Positions 1-8,026 of a stretch of DNA of 20,248 nucleotides are shown here, piece by piece. The stretch covers positions 1 through 20,248 of the forward strand of contig CALLJT010000080.1 of NCBI GenBank assembly GCA_938050265.1, read 5' to 3'. Position 1 is the first letter of the stretch; every line of letters starts with the position of its first letter. The notes below the pieces were generated by a model, which saw only the letters and a list, made by a program, of their open reading frames with translations, made no database searches and was not told where the DNA came from. The position numbers were made by a program, and so were the translations under genes. Source of the DNA: Candidatus Saccharimonadia bacterium. Its GTDB lineage: Bacteria > Patescibacteriota > Saccharimonadia > Saccharimonadales > SZUA-47.

Positions 1-1845
1 GCGATTTTGATTGGACGTATTATTGATCGACCTATCCGCCCATTGTGGCCGAAAGGCTACCGATATGCTGTCCAGGGTATAGCTAGCGTACTCAGTATGG
101 ATCCTACGATGCGCCCAGACATGGTGTCGATGATTGCCATATCTGCAGCACTCAGCCTGACAGGCGCACCGTTCGAAGGTCCTGTTGCTGGCCTACGAGT
201 CGGGCTGACAGAATCAGGTGAGCACAAAGCGTTTATGAGTATCGATGAGTACGAGCAGAGCAAGCTCGACCTCGTAGTAGCTGGTACAAAAAACGGTGTG
301 ATGATGGTTGAAGCAGCCGCACGCGAAGTATCAGAAGAGCAGGTTATCGCTGCTATCGAATGGGCACAAGAAGCGATGCAGCCAGCAATTGCACTCCAGC
401 AGGAGCTCGTTGATATGGTTGGCGTGACACCGCAGGAATACGAACTGACAAAGCCTGAACAGAGTATTTCTGACGCAGTTACCGCATGGTGCGCAGGCAA
501 ACTTGGTGCAAAACTCCGTAAAGACTACCCAGAACGTAACGCCATGATCGACGATATCCGCTCAGAGATGCATGCGCATTTTGAAGCGCAGGTCGGCGAA
601 GAGTACGCAGACGTAAAAAACGACTACGCAGAAGCATTCCAGCTGGCTGTGCACGCAGATGCACGCGAAGGTATTGTCACTGACAATGTACGACCAGACG
701 GCCGTGCAATGACCGAAATTCGCCCGCTTTCGAGTGACATTGGGTTTTTACCACGGGCACACGGATCAAGCATATTTACGCGCGGCGTAACACAAGCTAT
801 GAACATTGTTACACTTGCGCCTCTGAGCTACGCACAGATCGTAGACACAATGGAGCGCGACACAGAGCGACGGTACATGCACCACTATAATGCACCTGGC
901 TGGACAGTCGGAGAAGTGAAACGGTTGATGGGTCCTGGGCGTCGTGAGATCGGTCATGGCTACCTCGCTGAGCGGGCAATTTTGCCAGTGTTTCCTGATG
1001 AAGCAGACTTTCCGTACGCCGTACGGAGTGTCACTGAAATTATGAGCCAGAACGGATCAACGTCTATGGCGGCAACATGTTCAAGCTGTCTCGCGCTACT
1101 TGACGCTGGTGTACCATTGAAGCGCCTCGTTTCAGGTATCGCGATGGGTCTTATGCTCGACGGCGATACGCCGTATATCCTGAGTGATATCGCTGACGCC
1201 GAAGATTTCGCTGGCGACATGGACTTCAAGGTGACCGGTACAAGCGAAGGTATCACGGCGCTACAGATGGACATGAAAGTGCACGGTCTTCCAACAGAAA
1301 TCTTGGCACAGGCATTGAGCCAGGGTAAAACAGGCCGTGCAGAGATACTGCAGCATATGACTGACGTTATTAGCGAACCGGGTGAAATGAGCCCATACGC
1401 ACCGCGTGTCGAATCAATCAAAATCAACCCAGACAAAATCCGCGAGATCATCGGCAAAGGTGGCGAAACGATACAGCACATTACTGCAGAATCAGGCACT
1501 GAAATCGACATCAAAGATGACGGTACCGTGATGATAGCCAGCCCGGACAAAGAAAAAATAGATCTCGCAAAACAGATGATCAACGACATTACAGCTGAAC
1601 CAGAAGTTGGTGCCATCTATAAAGACAAGCCGGTGGTGAGCGTTATGGACTTCGGTGCGTTTGTGCAGATCATGCCTGGCAAAGACGGTCTTGTACATGT
1701 CAGTGAGATGTCCGAGGAACGAGTCGGTAAACCAAGTGATGTTGTCAGCGAAGGTGACACAGTGACAGTCAAACTTGTAGCGATCGATGATCGCGGCCGT
1801 CTACAGCTCAGCATGAAAGCTGCCGCACGCGAACTGAATCAGTAG
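1..1845 (+). CDS. pnp: Polyribonucleotide nucleotidyltransferase (PNPase), 5'-truncated by window edge
   Basis: PNPase degrades RNA 3' to 5' by phosphorolysis and can add tails in reverse. The frame is open from base 1, so the gene starts outside the window; by comparison with the E. coli protein about 95 N-terminal residues are missing. What is seen begins late in the first RNase PH domain (IIDRPIRPLW), followed by the helical linker. The second RNase PH domain starts at NVRPDGRAM (nt ~681) and carries EDFAGDMDFK (nt 1201-1230), with both aspartates and the lysine that match E. coli D486, D492 and K494. A KH domain with IIGKGG (nt ~1444-1461) and an S1 domain (VMDFGAFV, nt ~1642) finish the protein. 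The usual FTRGETQ reads FTRGVTQ. The C-terminal tail after S1 is very short. It heads a run with a small membrane protein and RNase J, which suggests shared RNA-decay work. Confidence 0.98.
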   Translation, partial: AILIGRIIDRPIRPLWPKGYRYAVQGIASVLSMDPTMRPDMVSMIAISAALSLTGAPFEGPVAGLRVGLTESGEHKAFMSIDEYEQSKLDLVVAGTKNGVMMVEAAAREVSEEQVIAAIEWAQEAMQPAIALQQELVDMVGVTPQEYELTKPEQSISDAVTAWCAGKLGAKLRKDYPERNAMIDDIRSEMHAHFEAQVGEEYADVKNDYAEAFQLAVHADAREGIVTDNVRPDGRAMTEIRPLSSDIGFLPRAHGSSIFTRGVTQAMNIVTLAPLSYAQIVDTMERDTERRYMHHYNAPGWTVGEVKRLMGPGRREIGHGYLAERAILPVFPDEADFPYAVRSVTEIMSQNGSTSMAATCSSCLALLDAGVPLKRLVSGIAMGLMLDGDTPYILSDIADAEDFAGDMDFKVTGTSEGITALQMDMKVHGLPTEILAQALSQGKTGRAEILQHMTDVISEPGEMSPYAPRVESIKINPDKIREIIGKGGETIQHITAESGTEIDIKDDGTVMIASPDKEKIDLAKQMINDITAEPEVGAIYKDKPVVSVMDFGAFVQIMPGKDGLVHVSEMSEERVGKPSDVVSEGDTVTVKLVAIDDRGRLQLSMKAAARELNQ

Positions 1846-1874
1846 ACCAATAATATAACCAAAGGATATGAAGT

Positions 1875-2129
1875 ATGGCACAGGGTGAGCTGCCACAACA
1901 ACACACGACTGCACGACGCGTACTGTACGCGCTCATCGCTCCAGTGGCGGCGTACGCTGCTGCGTCGTGGGCTATTGATTCAGGAAGCATGTGGGCCTAC
2001 GGTGCGACGATTGTCGCAGTATATGCCACGGTACGGTTCACGACTGCAATCATTATGAATTATCGCTCACAGGAAACAGTAACCACCCGAACCACCCATA
2101 CAAATCAGACGAACAGTCAAGAAAGTTAA
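1875..2129 (+). CDS. Small two-helix membrane protein between pnp and the RNase J gene
   Basis: An 84-residue protein I do not recognise. The ATG at 1875 is preceded by AAAGGA at 1861-1866; the nearer ATG at 1868 is out of frame. A basic start (ARR at 13-15) precedes one hydrophobic helix (about residues 16-34). A short SGSM turn and a second hydrophobic helix (about 39-60) follow, then a polar Thr/Asn/Gln/Ser-rich tail to residue 84. By the positive-inside rule both ends should face the cytoplasm (inference). It lies 29 nt after pnp and 9 nt before the RNase J gene, so co-transcription is likely. A role as membrane tether for the neighbouring nucleases is only a guess from context. Confidence 0.75.
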   Translation: MAQGELPQQHTTARRVLYALIAPVAAYAAASWAIDSGSMWAYGATIVAVYATVRFTTAIIMNYRSQETVTTRTTHTNQTNSQES

Positions 2130-2138
2130 ATAAGTATC

Positions 2139-4310
2139 ATGAATAAACAACGTAAACCAAACGAACAAAACAAACCAACGCGCAATGCGCCGTCTCGGGG
2201 ATCTAACCAGGGTGGCGGACAGGGCCGGAAGCAGTCGCAGGGTAAAAACCCTCGTAAAAACACGGCAAAAACCGACCCACTTAAGCCAAGCAAACCGCGT
2301 CCAAAAACAACCGTGCAGGCTCGCAGTACGTCACGTGGCGAAGCCATGCGTGCACAGCGACGCAACCACGATGATGCGAACAAAATCATCGAACAATACC
2401 TTGACCAGCCAGGGGACCGGGATAAAAAACGAGCAAATGTGATCAAAAAAAGTCCGAACCTCCGCATCATGGCACTCGGTGGTATGGACGATGGTGGGTC
2501 CAAAAACATGATCGTTGTCGAGTACAAAGATGAGGCAGTGATCATAGACTGCGGTAACGACCTTGGTGTTGATTTGCCAGGTATCAACTACGGCGTGTGC
2601 GATACGAGCTATCTCGAGCAGATTAAACACAAACTCAAGGCATACATCATCACGCATGGACACCTCGACCACATCGGAGGGTTGCCTCATATCGTACCGA
2701 AGTATCCGGCACCGATCTACGGCTCTAATTTCACAATTGGTATGGTAGAGAAGTTTTTCAATAACTTTGGTCTGCCGATGCCAAATGGGTTCAAACTAGA
2801 GACAGTCGTGATGAACGAAACGACGCACGAAAAACTCAAAATAGGTCAGTTTTTCGTTGAGCTCGTGCGTGTGACACACTCGATCCCAGGTAGCTGTGTC
2901 GTTGTGCTCGATACACCTGTTGGACGTATCGTCTGTACAGGGGACTACAAACTTGACCCGAACCCACATGACCACGAAATATCTGACATCGAACGGTTCA
3001 AAGAGATCGGCAAAGAGGGTGTACTGGTACTGTTGAACGAATGTTTGACGGCCTACAAACCAGGACGTACTCCGACAGAGCAGTCTATCGAACAGACGTT
3101 TATTGACCTGTTTGAGCAGGCGCGCGGACGTGTGTTTGTGGCGCTGTTTTCAAGTAACATTAACCGTATTCAGATGCTTGTGAACGCAGCAACCACCCAT
3201 GGACGTAAAATCGCCATGGACGGTCGCAGCATGATGAGCACACTGGAAGTCGCGATTAAACTCGGTATGATTCGTATCCCGAAAGGAACGTTTGTGCCAA
3301 TAGCCAGCGTGCCAAACATGAAAGACGACGAGATCGTTATTATCTGTACGGGATCACAAGGCGAACCTAACTCTGCCTTGCAGCGTATGTCGAGTGGTGA
3401 TCATAAAAACATCAAACTCAAAGCTGACGACTCAGTAATTCTGTCGAGTACGCCGATCCCGGGTACTGGTAACGACAAAAAAATCGAGTTCATGGTAGAC
3501 GAAATGAACCGTAAAGGCGTACACGTATACCGTCACCAGACACGAGAAGCCGACGGCTGCGGACCACTGCACGTGTCTGGCCACTGTTCGCTCGACGACT
3601 ACATGGACATGATCGAATACATGCAGCCAAAATTCCTCATCCCGATCTATGGTTCGTACACGTCCCAGATCTATCACAACCGTGAAGCACTCAAACGAGG
3701 CTTCCCGAAAGCCAATATCAAAACGATCGACAACGGCGAAATTATCGAATTTACCGACTCAACCATGAAAACAACAGGTGAAGTACCTGTCGGTACGGTG
3801 CTTGTCGACCAGACGGGTGCCACTGTGAGTGGAGTTGTCGTGAAAGACCGGCTGATCATGAGTGAAGACGGGCTTGTTGTTGTGATCCTGACACTCGATA
3901 AAAAGTCTGGCCAGCTGCTTACCAGCCCAGACATCATCAGTCGTGGGTTCATATACATGCGTGATAACGAAGAGCTCATGAACTTGTTCAGAAGCGAACT
4001 GAAGCGAGCTGTCCTGCAACGTTACAAACGCGTAGACCTCGACCGGTTTAAAGTCGAAATCAAAGATTACGTGACGCATTTCCTCTACGAACAGACGCAG
4101 CGTAGCCCGATCGTTATACCGGTTGTGAACCTGATCAACTCTCGTGGCGGCGGTGGCAAGGGCCCTCAGAAGAAAGACGACCAGCAGGGCGGACGCCCAG
4201 ACAAGAAGCAGCCAGAGCCGAAGTCTCCTGAGCAGATCGCACAGGAACAGCAAGAACGGTTCGCAAATATGCGCCAGCAGCTCCTCGGCCACGACCCAAG
4301 AGTTGACTGA
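2139..4310 (+). CDS. rnj: RNase J-type metallo-beta-lactamase/beta-CASP ribonuclease with a tyrosine in motif C
   Basis: RNase J enzymes are cytoplasmic two-metal endo/5'-3' exoribonucleases of mRNA decay and rRNA maturation. At 723 residues this one is longer than the ~555 typical of Bacillus J1 because of two tails: a Lys/Arg/Gln/Asn/Gly-rich N-terminal extension (about 1-100) and a charged Gly/Gln/Lys-rich C-terminus (about 668-723). The core starts at LRIMALGGMDDGG (~108). Metal motif HGHLDH is at 173-178, then THSIPGS, then GDYKLD (~268). Beta-CASP motif A appears as NECLTAYKPG and motif B as HVSGH (478-482). Motif C is IPIYGSY with Tyr504 exactly 22 residues after His482, where B. subtilis J1 has zinc-ligand His390, 22 after His368. 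All other ligands look intact. The Shine-Dalgarno is weak (GAAAG ~2121-2125). Family assignment is secure; the effect of Y504 on activity is unknown. Confidence 0.96.
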   Translation: MNKQRKPNEQNKPTRNAPSRGSNQGGGQGRKQSQGKNPRKNTAKTDPLKPSKPRPKTTVQARSTSRGEAMRAQRRNHDDANKIIEQYLDQPGDRDKKRANVIKKSPNLRIMALGGMDDGGSKNMIVVEYKDEAVIIDCGNDLGVDLPGINYGVCDTSYLEQIKHKLKAYIITHGHLDHIGGLPHIVPKYPAPIYGSNFTIGMVEKFFNNFGLPMPNGFKLETVVMNETTHEKLKIGQFFVELVRVTHSIPGSCVVVLDTPVGRIVCTGDYKLDPNPHDHEISDIERFKEIGKEGVLVLLNECLTAYKPGRTPTEQSIEQTFIDLFEQARGRVFVALFSSNINRIQMLVNAATTHGRKIAMDGRSMMSTLEVAIKLGMIRIPKGTFVPIASVPNMKDDEIVIICTGSQGEPNSALQRMSSGDHKNIKLKADDSVILSSTPIPGTGNDKKIEFMVDEMNRKGVHVYRHQTREADGCGPLHVSGHCSLDDYMDMIEYMQPKFLIPIYGSYTSQIYHNREALKRGFPKANIKTIDNGEIIEFTDSTMKTTGEVPVGTVLVDQTGATVSGVVVKDRLIMSEDGLVVVILTLDKKSGQLLTSPDIISRGFIYMRDNEELMNLFRSELKRAVLQRYKRVDLDRFKVEIKDYVTHFLYEQTQRSPIVIPVVNLINSRGGGGKGPQKKDDQQGGRPDKKQPEPKSPEQIAQEQQERFANMRQQLLGHDPRVD

Positions 4311-4321
4311 GGTTAGACGAA

Positions 4322-5041
4322 GTGAGGGGCGAATTACGTAAAGCAGCGCAGGATGTATTGCCGCAACGTCGCTTGCGGGTCCTGCTACTTTTGACCTTAT
4401 CTGGCGTGGCGTATGTTGGGCTTAAATTTGTGCTTACTGAACATATTGGGTACCTGTCATTGATGTGGGACGTTTTTTTGGCTTGGTTGAGTGTACCGCT
4501 GACAGTGCTATTAGTATATGCGGTACGCACGCAGCGTCAGTGGTGGCAGCAGGTGTTAGCGTTTTTTGCGTGGCTGGTTGTATTGCCCAACAGCTTTTAC
4601 TTGGTGACTAACTTTTATCATATTGCTCGGATCAACGGTAGCTATATAGGTCGTGATACCAAAATGTCCGACTTGACAGTTGAGCAGGCGCTTGCAGTAA
4701 ATATAGATATCGTTGCACTGCTACTGCTCTGGGTGGTCGGTACACTAGTGGGATTACATGCGGTACGTGCAGCTCATCGTGTATGTGTTAGTCGTTTTGG
4801 TCGTAAACGAGCAACTGTAATTGTTGGCGTGTTGTTGTTCGGTAGTAGTTTTGGCATATATGTCGGACGGTTTTTACGCTGGAATAGCTGGGATGCAATT
4901 TACCGTAGCTCCGACGTTATCGGCAGTTTTACCGACATAATTGTATCCCCATCTCAGCACCTAGAAGCGTACGGTATCACATTCTTGCTGAGTGTTTACT
5001 TGCTCATACTTTACGCTGGGTTTGTGTATTGGAGCGAATAA
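4322..5041 (+). CDS. DUF1361 family membrane protein
   Basis: A 239-residue polytopic membrane protein of unknown function, recognised as DUF1361 by three conserved stretches: LMWDVFLAW (48-56), VLPNSFYLVTNFYH (87-100) and GFGIYVGRFLRWNSWD (near 177-191, numbering approximate to one residue). I count six hydrophobic helices, near 18-38, 45-68, 77-95, 124-148, 164-182 and 215-236. The chosen start is GTG at 4322, 11 nt after the RNase J stop, with AGGTTA at 4311-4316 as a poor ribosome-binding site; the exact start is uncertain. It appears to be the last gene of the pnp-RNase J run, since a strong promoter follows it. Whether it works with the RNases is not shown by the sequence. Confidence 0.88.
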   Translation: MRGELRKAAQDVLPQRRLRVLLLLTLSGVAYVGLKFVLTEHIGYLSLMWDVFLAWLSVPLTVLLVYAVRTQRQWWQQVLAFFAWLVVLPNSFYLVTNFYHIARINGSYIGRDTKMSDLTVEQALAVNIDIVALLLLWVVGTLVGLHAVRAAHRVCVSRFGRKRATVIVGVLLFGSSFGIYVGRFLRWNSWDAIYRSSDVIGSFTDIIVSPSQHLEAYGITFLLSVYLLILYAGFVYWSE

Positions 5042-5085
5042 AAACCTTGGACGTTCAATCCTGGGTGGAATGAGTGGGCTTGTGC

Positions 5086-5115
5086 TTGACAAATGCTAAT
5101 GCTTATTGTTATAAT
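5086..5115 (+). promoter_or_regulatory. Consensus sigma70-type promoter for ftsK
   Basis: TTGACA at 5086-5091 and TATAAT at 5110-5115 are both perfect hexamers, separated by 18 bp. The site lies in the 156-bp gap before ftsK and about 80 bp upstream of its start, leaving a leader of roughly 75 nt. A weak CTGGCT (near 5127) / AGCCAG (5175-5180) complementarity in that leader could form a long-range stem. Confidence 0.85.
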
Positions 5116-5197
5116 GACAACATTGACTGGCTCGTCCACATTCTAGAATGATTGATGCCAACTGATATACTAAAAGCCAGCAAACGAGGGTACGTAC

Positions 5198-7414
5198 GTG
5201 GCAAAAAAGAAAAAATCACGATCTAAAAAGCGCACAACCAAGAAAAAAACAGCGGTAGCAACTGGGCCTAATATGTTCGTGCGCCAAGCAGGCGCTGTGT
5301 TCATGATAGTGCTGGCCGTGTTTGTGCTCATGGGGGGATTTGGCGCTGGAGGTGCATTGCCGACAGGGCTTTTTGACCTGCTGTATAAGGCACTCGGCAT
5401 CGCTGCGTATATAGTTCCTGTTGCACTCGTATATTGGGGTGTGCATAAGCTCAAAGCCGAGGATCACGACCTACCGACCAAACATGTCGTGAGCATGACG
5501 AGTGTACTACTCGTGGTGGCAGCGCTGTCGCATGTGTTTTTCGCGAACAAGCCTACACCAGCGTCTTCATGGGTGGACGGCAAAGGCGGCGCAGTTGGCG
5601 ACCTGATCGGTGGGCTTGTGCTCGCTGCTTTGGATAAATTCCCGGCCGTTGTTATGTTTGTCGTGCTCAGTGTACTGGCGCTCTTCTGGACGTTTAGTTG
5701 GCCACTGAGTGCACTCCTCAAGCCGTTCCGCCGTCCAGAACGTTCTGACGACGAACTCGAAGATGGGGATACTGACCTGAGTGCGCTAAAAAAGAAAGCA
5801 GATGCGAGTGCCGGCCTCAAGCTTAATGAAGGTGTGCCAGTCGAACGCAATACCACACCGGCTCGGAGCAGCCTTAAAAACACTGCTACTAAGCTGAGCG
5901 CCACTGAAGACCATCAGGCACTAACAGAGGCCACAGACCCCAACTGGCAGCAGCCGGGACTGGATCTACTCATACAGAAACAGGACAAAGCTGATGCAGG
6001 CGACGTCAACGGCAACGCAGACATTATCAACGACACGTTCGCGAACTTCAATATCGACGTAGACATGGAAGGCGCGAACATCGGCCCACGAGTTACACAG
6101 TTCACGCTCAAACCACCATCAGGCACCAAACTGAGTAAAATATCTGCACTCGATAAAGAGCTATCTCTCGGGCTCGCTGCTCAGAGCATTCGTATAGAAG
6201 CACCAATCCCAGGTAAACGACTCGTCGGCGTAGAAGTACCGAACATCAAAGCAGCAACTGTGCGTATGGCTGGTGTACTAGACACCAAAGAATGGAAGTC
6301 TATGCAGGATCCACTGTCGTTTGCTATCGGTCGAGATATCGGTGGTAAACCAGTTGTCGGTGCGCTGAACAAAATGCCGCACTTGCTTATTGCAGGGCAG
6401 ACCGGTTCTGGTAAATCAGTCATGATTAATACGCTATTGACCAGTATGCTGTATCGCAACAGTCCATCTGACTTGAAGCTCATCCTTGTTGACCCGAAAC
6501 AAGTAGAGCTGACGCCGTATAACGACATCCCGCACCTGTTGACCCCGGTCATCACAGATCCTGAAAAATGTATAAGCGCACTCAAGTGGGCAGTGTCAGA
6601 AATGGAACGTCGCTTGAAGACGTTTGCCGAGTGTCACAAACGCAACATCGCAGAGTATAACAACCTCAAAAAAGACGAAACCATGCCATATATCGTGATT
6701 GTCATCGACGAGCTAGCCGATCTGATGATGATGGCAGCGCGTGATGTCGAAGCGTTGATCGTGCGAATCGCCCAAAAAGCGCGTGCAGCGGGCATACACC
6801 TAGTACTAGCAACGCAGCGTCCGAGTGTTGACGTCATAACCGGACTGATCAAAGCTAACGTGCCGGCTCGGATTGCGTTCACAGTAGCGAGTCAGGTGGA
6901 CAGCCGAACGATCATCGACGGTGTTGGCGCAGAGAAGCTGCTCGGTATGGGTGACATGCTGTATTCGACTTCGGATATGCCGAAACCCAAGCGTGTCCAG
7001 GGTGCGTTCATTACTGACGACGAAACCGTTAAGGTCAACGATTTCCTACGTATGCAGCGACCGCCGCAGTACGATGATGAAGTGGTCAGCCAGCCTGTGC
7101 AGCTGAACGGCAAAGGTGGCGTCGTTGTTGATGCTGGTGGTTCAGATGCCGACGATGACATGTGGGAAGATGCAGTCCGTGTGGTGCTCGACAGTCGCAA
7201 AGCAAGCACAAGTCTACTGCAGCGTCGACTACGCATCGGTTACGGTCGGGCGTCTCGTATCATGGACATGATGGAAGAGCAGGGGATTATTAGTCCTGCA
7301 GATGGCTCTAAACCGCGCGACGTGCTCATAACGTCGATGGACGATGTGTTCGGTGGCAGCTCTACCGAAGGCGCAGTAGCTGCCGACGAAGAAGCCGCCC
7401 TCGACGAGATATAG
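5198..7414 (+). CDS. ftsK: FtsK/SpoIIIE family DNA translocase
   Basis: A 738-residue membrane-anchored ATPase that pumps DNA at the division septum and assists chromosome dimer resolution. The start is GTG 5198 with GAGGG at 5186-5190. A very basic N-terminus (MAKKKKSRSKKR) precedes four hydrophobic helices (about 26-47, 57-80, 97-115, 147-170). A short charged linker runs to about 235; it lacks the long Pro/Gln linker of E. coli FtsK. The motor follows: Walker A GQTGSGKS at 400-407 and Walker B IVIVIDELAD with Asp504-Glu505. The C-terminal winged-helix gamma domain, which reads KOPS-like polar sequences, is visible from about 648 (VRVVLDSRKASTSLLQRRLR) through YGRASRIMDMMEEQGI. It has its own consensus promoter, so it is probably independent of the RNase operon. 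An Asp/Glu-rich tail ends the protein. Confidence 0.97.
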   Translation: MAKKKKSRSKKRTTKKKTAVATGPNMFVRQAGAVFMIVLAVFVLMGGFGAGGALPTGLFDLLYKALGIAAYIVPVALVYWGVHKLKAEDHDLPTKHVVSMTSVLLVVAALSHVFFANKPTPASSWVDGKGGAVGDLIGGLVLAALDKFPAVVMFVVLSVLALFWTFSWPLSALLKPFRRPERSDDELEDGDTDLSALKKKADASAGLKLNEGVPVERNTTPARSSLKNTATKLSATEDHQALTEATDPNWQQPGLDLLIQKQDKADAGDVNGNADIINDTFANFNIDVDMEGANIGPRVTQFTLKPPSGTKLSKISALDKELSLGLAAQSIRIEAPIPGKRLVGVEVPNIKAATVRMAGVLDTKEWKSMQDPLSFAIGRDIGGKPVVGALNKMPHLLIAGQTGSGKSVMINTLLTSMLYRNSPSDLKLILVDPKQVELTPYNDIPHLLTPVITDPEKCISALKWAVSEMERRLKTFAECHKRNIAEYNNLKKDETMPYIVIVIDELADLMMMAARDVEALIVRIAQKARAAGIHLVLATQRPSVDVITGLIKANVPARIAFTVASQVDSRTIIDGVGAEKLLGMGDMLYSTSDMPKPKRVQGAFITDDETVKVNDFLRMQRPPQYDDEVVSQPVQLNGKGGVVVDAGGSDADDDMWEDAVRVVLDSRKASTSLLQRRLRIGYGRASRIMDMMEEQGIISPADGSKPRDVLITSMDDVFGGSSTEGAVAADEEAALDEI

Positions 7415-7431
7415 ACGACATGTAGTGTCGT
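7415..7431 (+). terminator. Possible stem-loop after ftsK
   Basis: ACGACA (7415-7420) and TGTCGT (7426-7431) form a 6-bp stem with a 5-nt loop immediately after the ftsK stop. The only T-run (7460-7465) is about 30 nt further on, so this is not a classical intrinsic terminator. It may only protect or terminate weakly. Confidence 0.3.
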
Positions 7432-7463
7432 TGTGTAGACAGGGTGTGGTTGCGCAGACTTTT

Positions 7464-7492
7464 TTGTGTTTGTGTGTGTCAGATGGTATAAT
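7464..7492 (+). promoter_or_regulatory. Extended -10 promoter for the rpsF operon
   Basis: TGGTATAAT (7484-7492) is an extended -10 with a perfect TATAAT. With a 17-bp spacer the -35 position reads TTGTGT (7464-7469), a partial match. Transcription would start near 7499, giving a leader of about 65 nt that contains the hairpin at 7513-7543. Confidence 0.75.
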
Positions 7493-7512
7493 TACCTCTG
7501 TAATAACAACTT

Positions 7513-7543
7513 TAGCTCGTGGCAACTTTAGGCGCGCGAGCTG
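7513..7543 (+). promoter_or_regulatory. Leader hairpin upstream of rpsF, candidate ribosomal-protein autoregulatory element
   Basis: AGCTCG (7514-7519) pairs perfectly with CGAGCT (7537-7542). Flanking T-G and inner T-G and G-C pairs extend the stem to about nine base pairs around the loop. It ends ten bases before the AAAGGAG ribosome-binding site (7553-7559). Many bacteria regulate this operon through an S6:S18-binding leader; whether this hairpin carries that motif's conserved core I cannot confirm by eye. Confidence 0.35.
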
Positions 7544-7563
7544 CAACCAAAGAAAGGAGACAT

Positions 7564-7941
7564 ATGGATCAATACGAATTGGCGGTGCTTTATCACCCTG
7601 ATCTAGAGATCGATCTAGAAAAAGCCTCAAAACGAGTCGAAAAACTCGTCGATACAGCAGGCGGTAAAATCACAGAAACCGACAGCTGGGGCAAGCGTAA
7701 ACTTGCGTATCAAATCGCAGGACACGAGCATGCCGTATACGTGTTTTATACACTTGAACTGCCAGGTCAGGGTGTGCGCAAAGTGAACGACGCGCTCAAC
7801 ATCACTGACGAAGTGATCAGGTTCTTGCTCACGAAGCCAGACCTAAAGAAAATCGCTAAAGCAGAAGCAATGAAAGCTAACCGCGACAAACGACTTGCGA
7901 AGCAGAACGAAGAAGACACAGACACTACGTCTGAAGATTAA
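7564..7941 (+). CDS. rpsF: 30S ribosomal protein S6 (bS6)
   Basis: bS6 binds 16S rRNA with bS18 in the platform of the small subunit. The 125-residue protein starts MDQYELAVLYHPDL. The ATG at 7564 is preferred over an in-frame GTG at 7519 because AAAGGAG (7553-7559) is just upstream, the family starts here, and the extra residues would be encoded by the leader hairpin. The S6 fold signature is clear: WGKRKLAYQI (central strand) and HAVYVFYTLEL, then the helix ending with VIRFLLTK. A Lys-rich then acidic C-terminal tail (about 98-125) extends the core, as in many S6 proteins. It is the first gene of the rpsF-ssb-rpsR group. Confidence 0.97.
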   Translation: MDQYELAVLYHPDLEIDLEKASKRVEKLVDTAGGKITETDSWGKRKLAYQIAGHEHAVYVFYTLELPGQGVRKVNDALNITDEVIRFLLTKPDLKKIAKAEAMKANRDKRLAKQNEEDTDTTSED

Positions 7942-7942
7942 T

Positions 7943-7973
7943 TTGACGAACATATAGTGCGTGCACTATATGT
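7943..7973 (+). promoter_or_regulatory. Perfect palindrome overlapping a candidate internal promoter before ssb
   Basis: ACATATAGTGC (7950-7960) and GCACTATATGT (7963-7973) are exact inverted copies separated by GT. As RNA this would be a 10-bp stem with a CGTG tetraloop. No T-run follows, so it is not an intrinsic terminator. TTGACG (7943-7948) and TATATG (7967-7972), 18 bp apart, would make a promoter whose spacer and -10 lie inside the palindrome, as expected of a repressor operator. Alternative: an RNA processing or attenuation hairpin between rpsF and ssb. Confidence 0.5.
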
Positions 7974-8026
7974 AGAAGTACAAACTATATAAACGACGCG
8001 GAACGCGAAAGACAGGAGAACGTACG

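Noticed and set aside
960..1616. Long open frame antisense to pnp (218 codons)
   Set aside because: It lies wholly inside a certain PNPase reading frame, has a repetitive Ser/Ile/Leu composition typical of antisense shadows, and no independent start signals.
4308..4310. UGA recoding to glycine as in SR1/Gracilibacteria
   Set aside because: TGA ends several genes at the family-expected position and no conserved frame reads through TGA.
7415..7470. Strong intrinsic terminator after ftsK
   Set aside because: The stem at 7415-7431 and the T-run at 7460-7465 are about 30 bases apart, so only a weak stem-loop is listed.
7519..7563. GTG start at 7519 for rpsF, adding 15 residues
   Set aside because: The added part is the leader hairpin and ribosome-binding site; ATG 7564 has AAAGGAG upstream and matches the S6 start.
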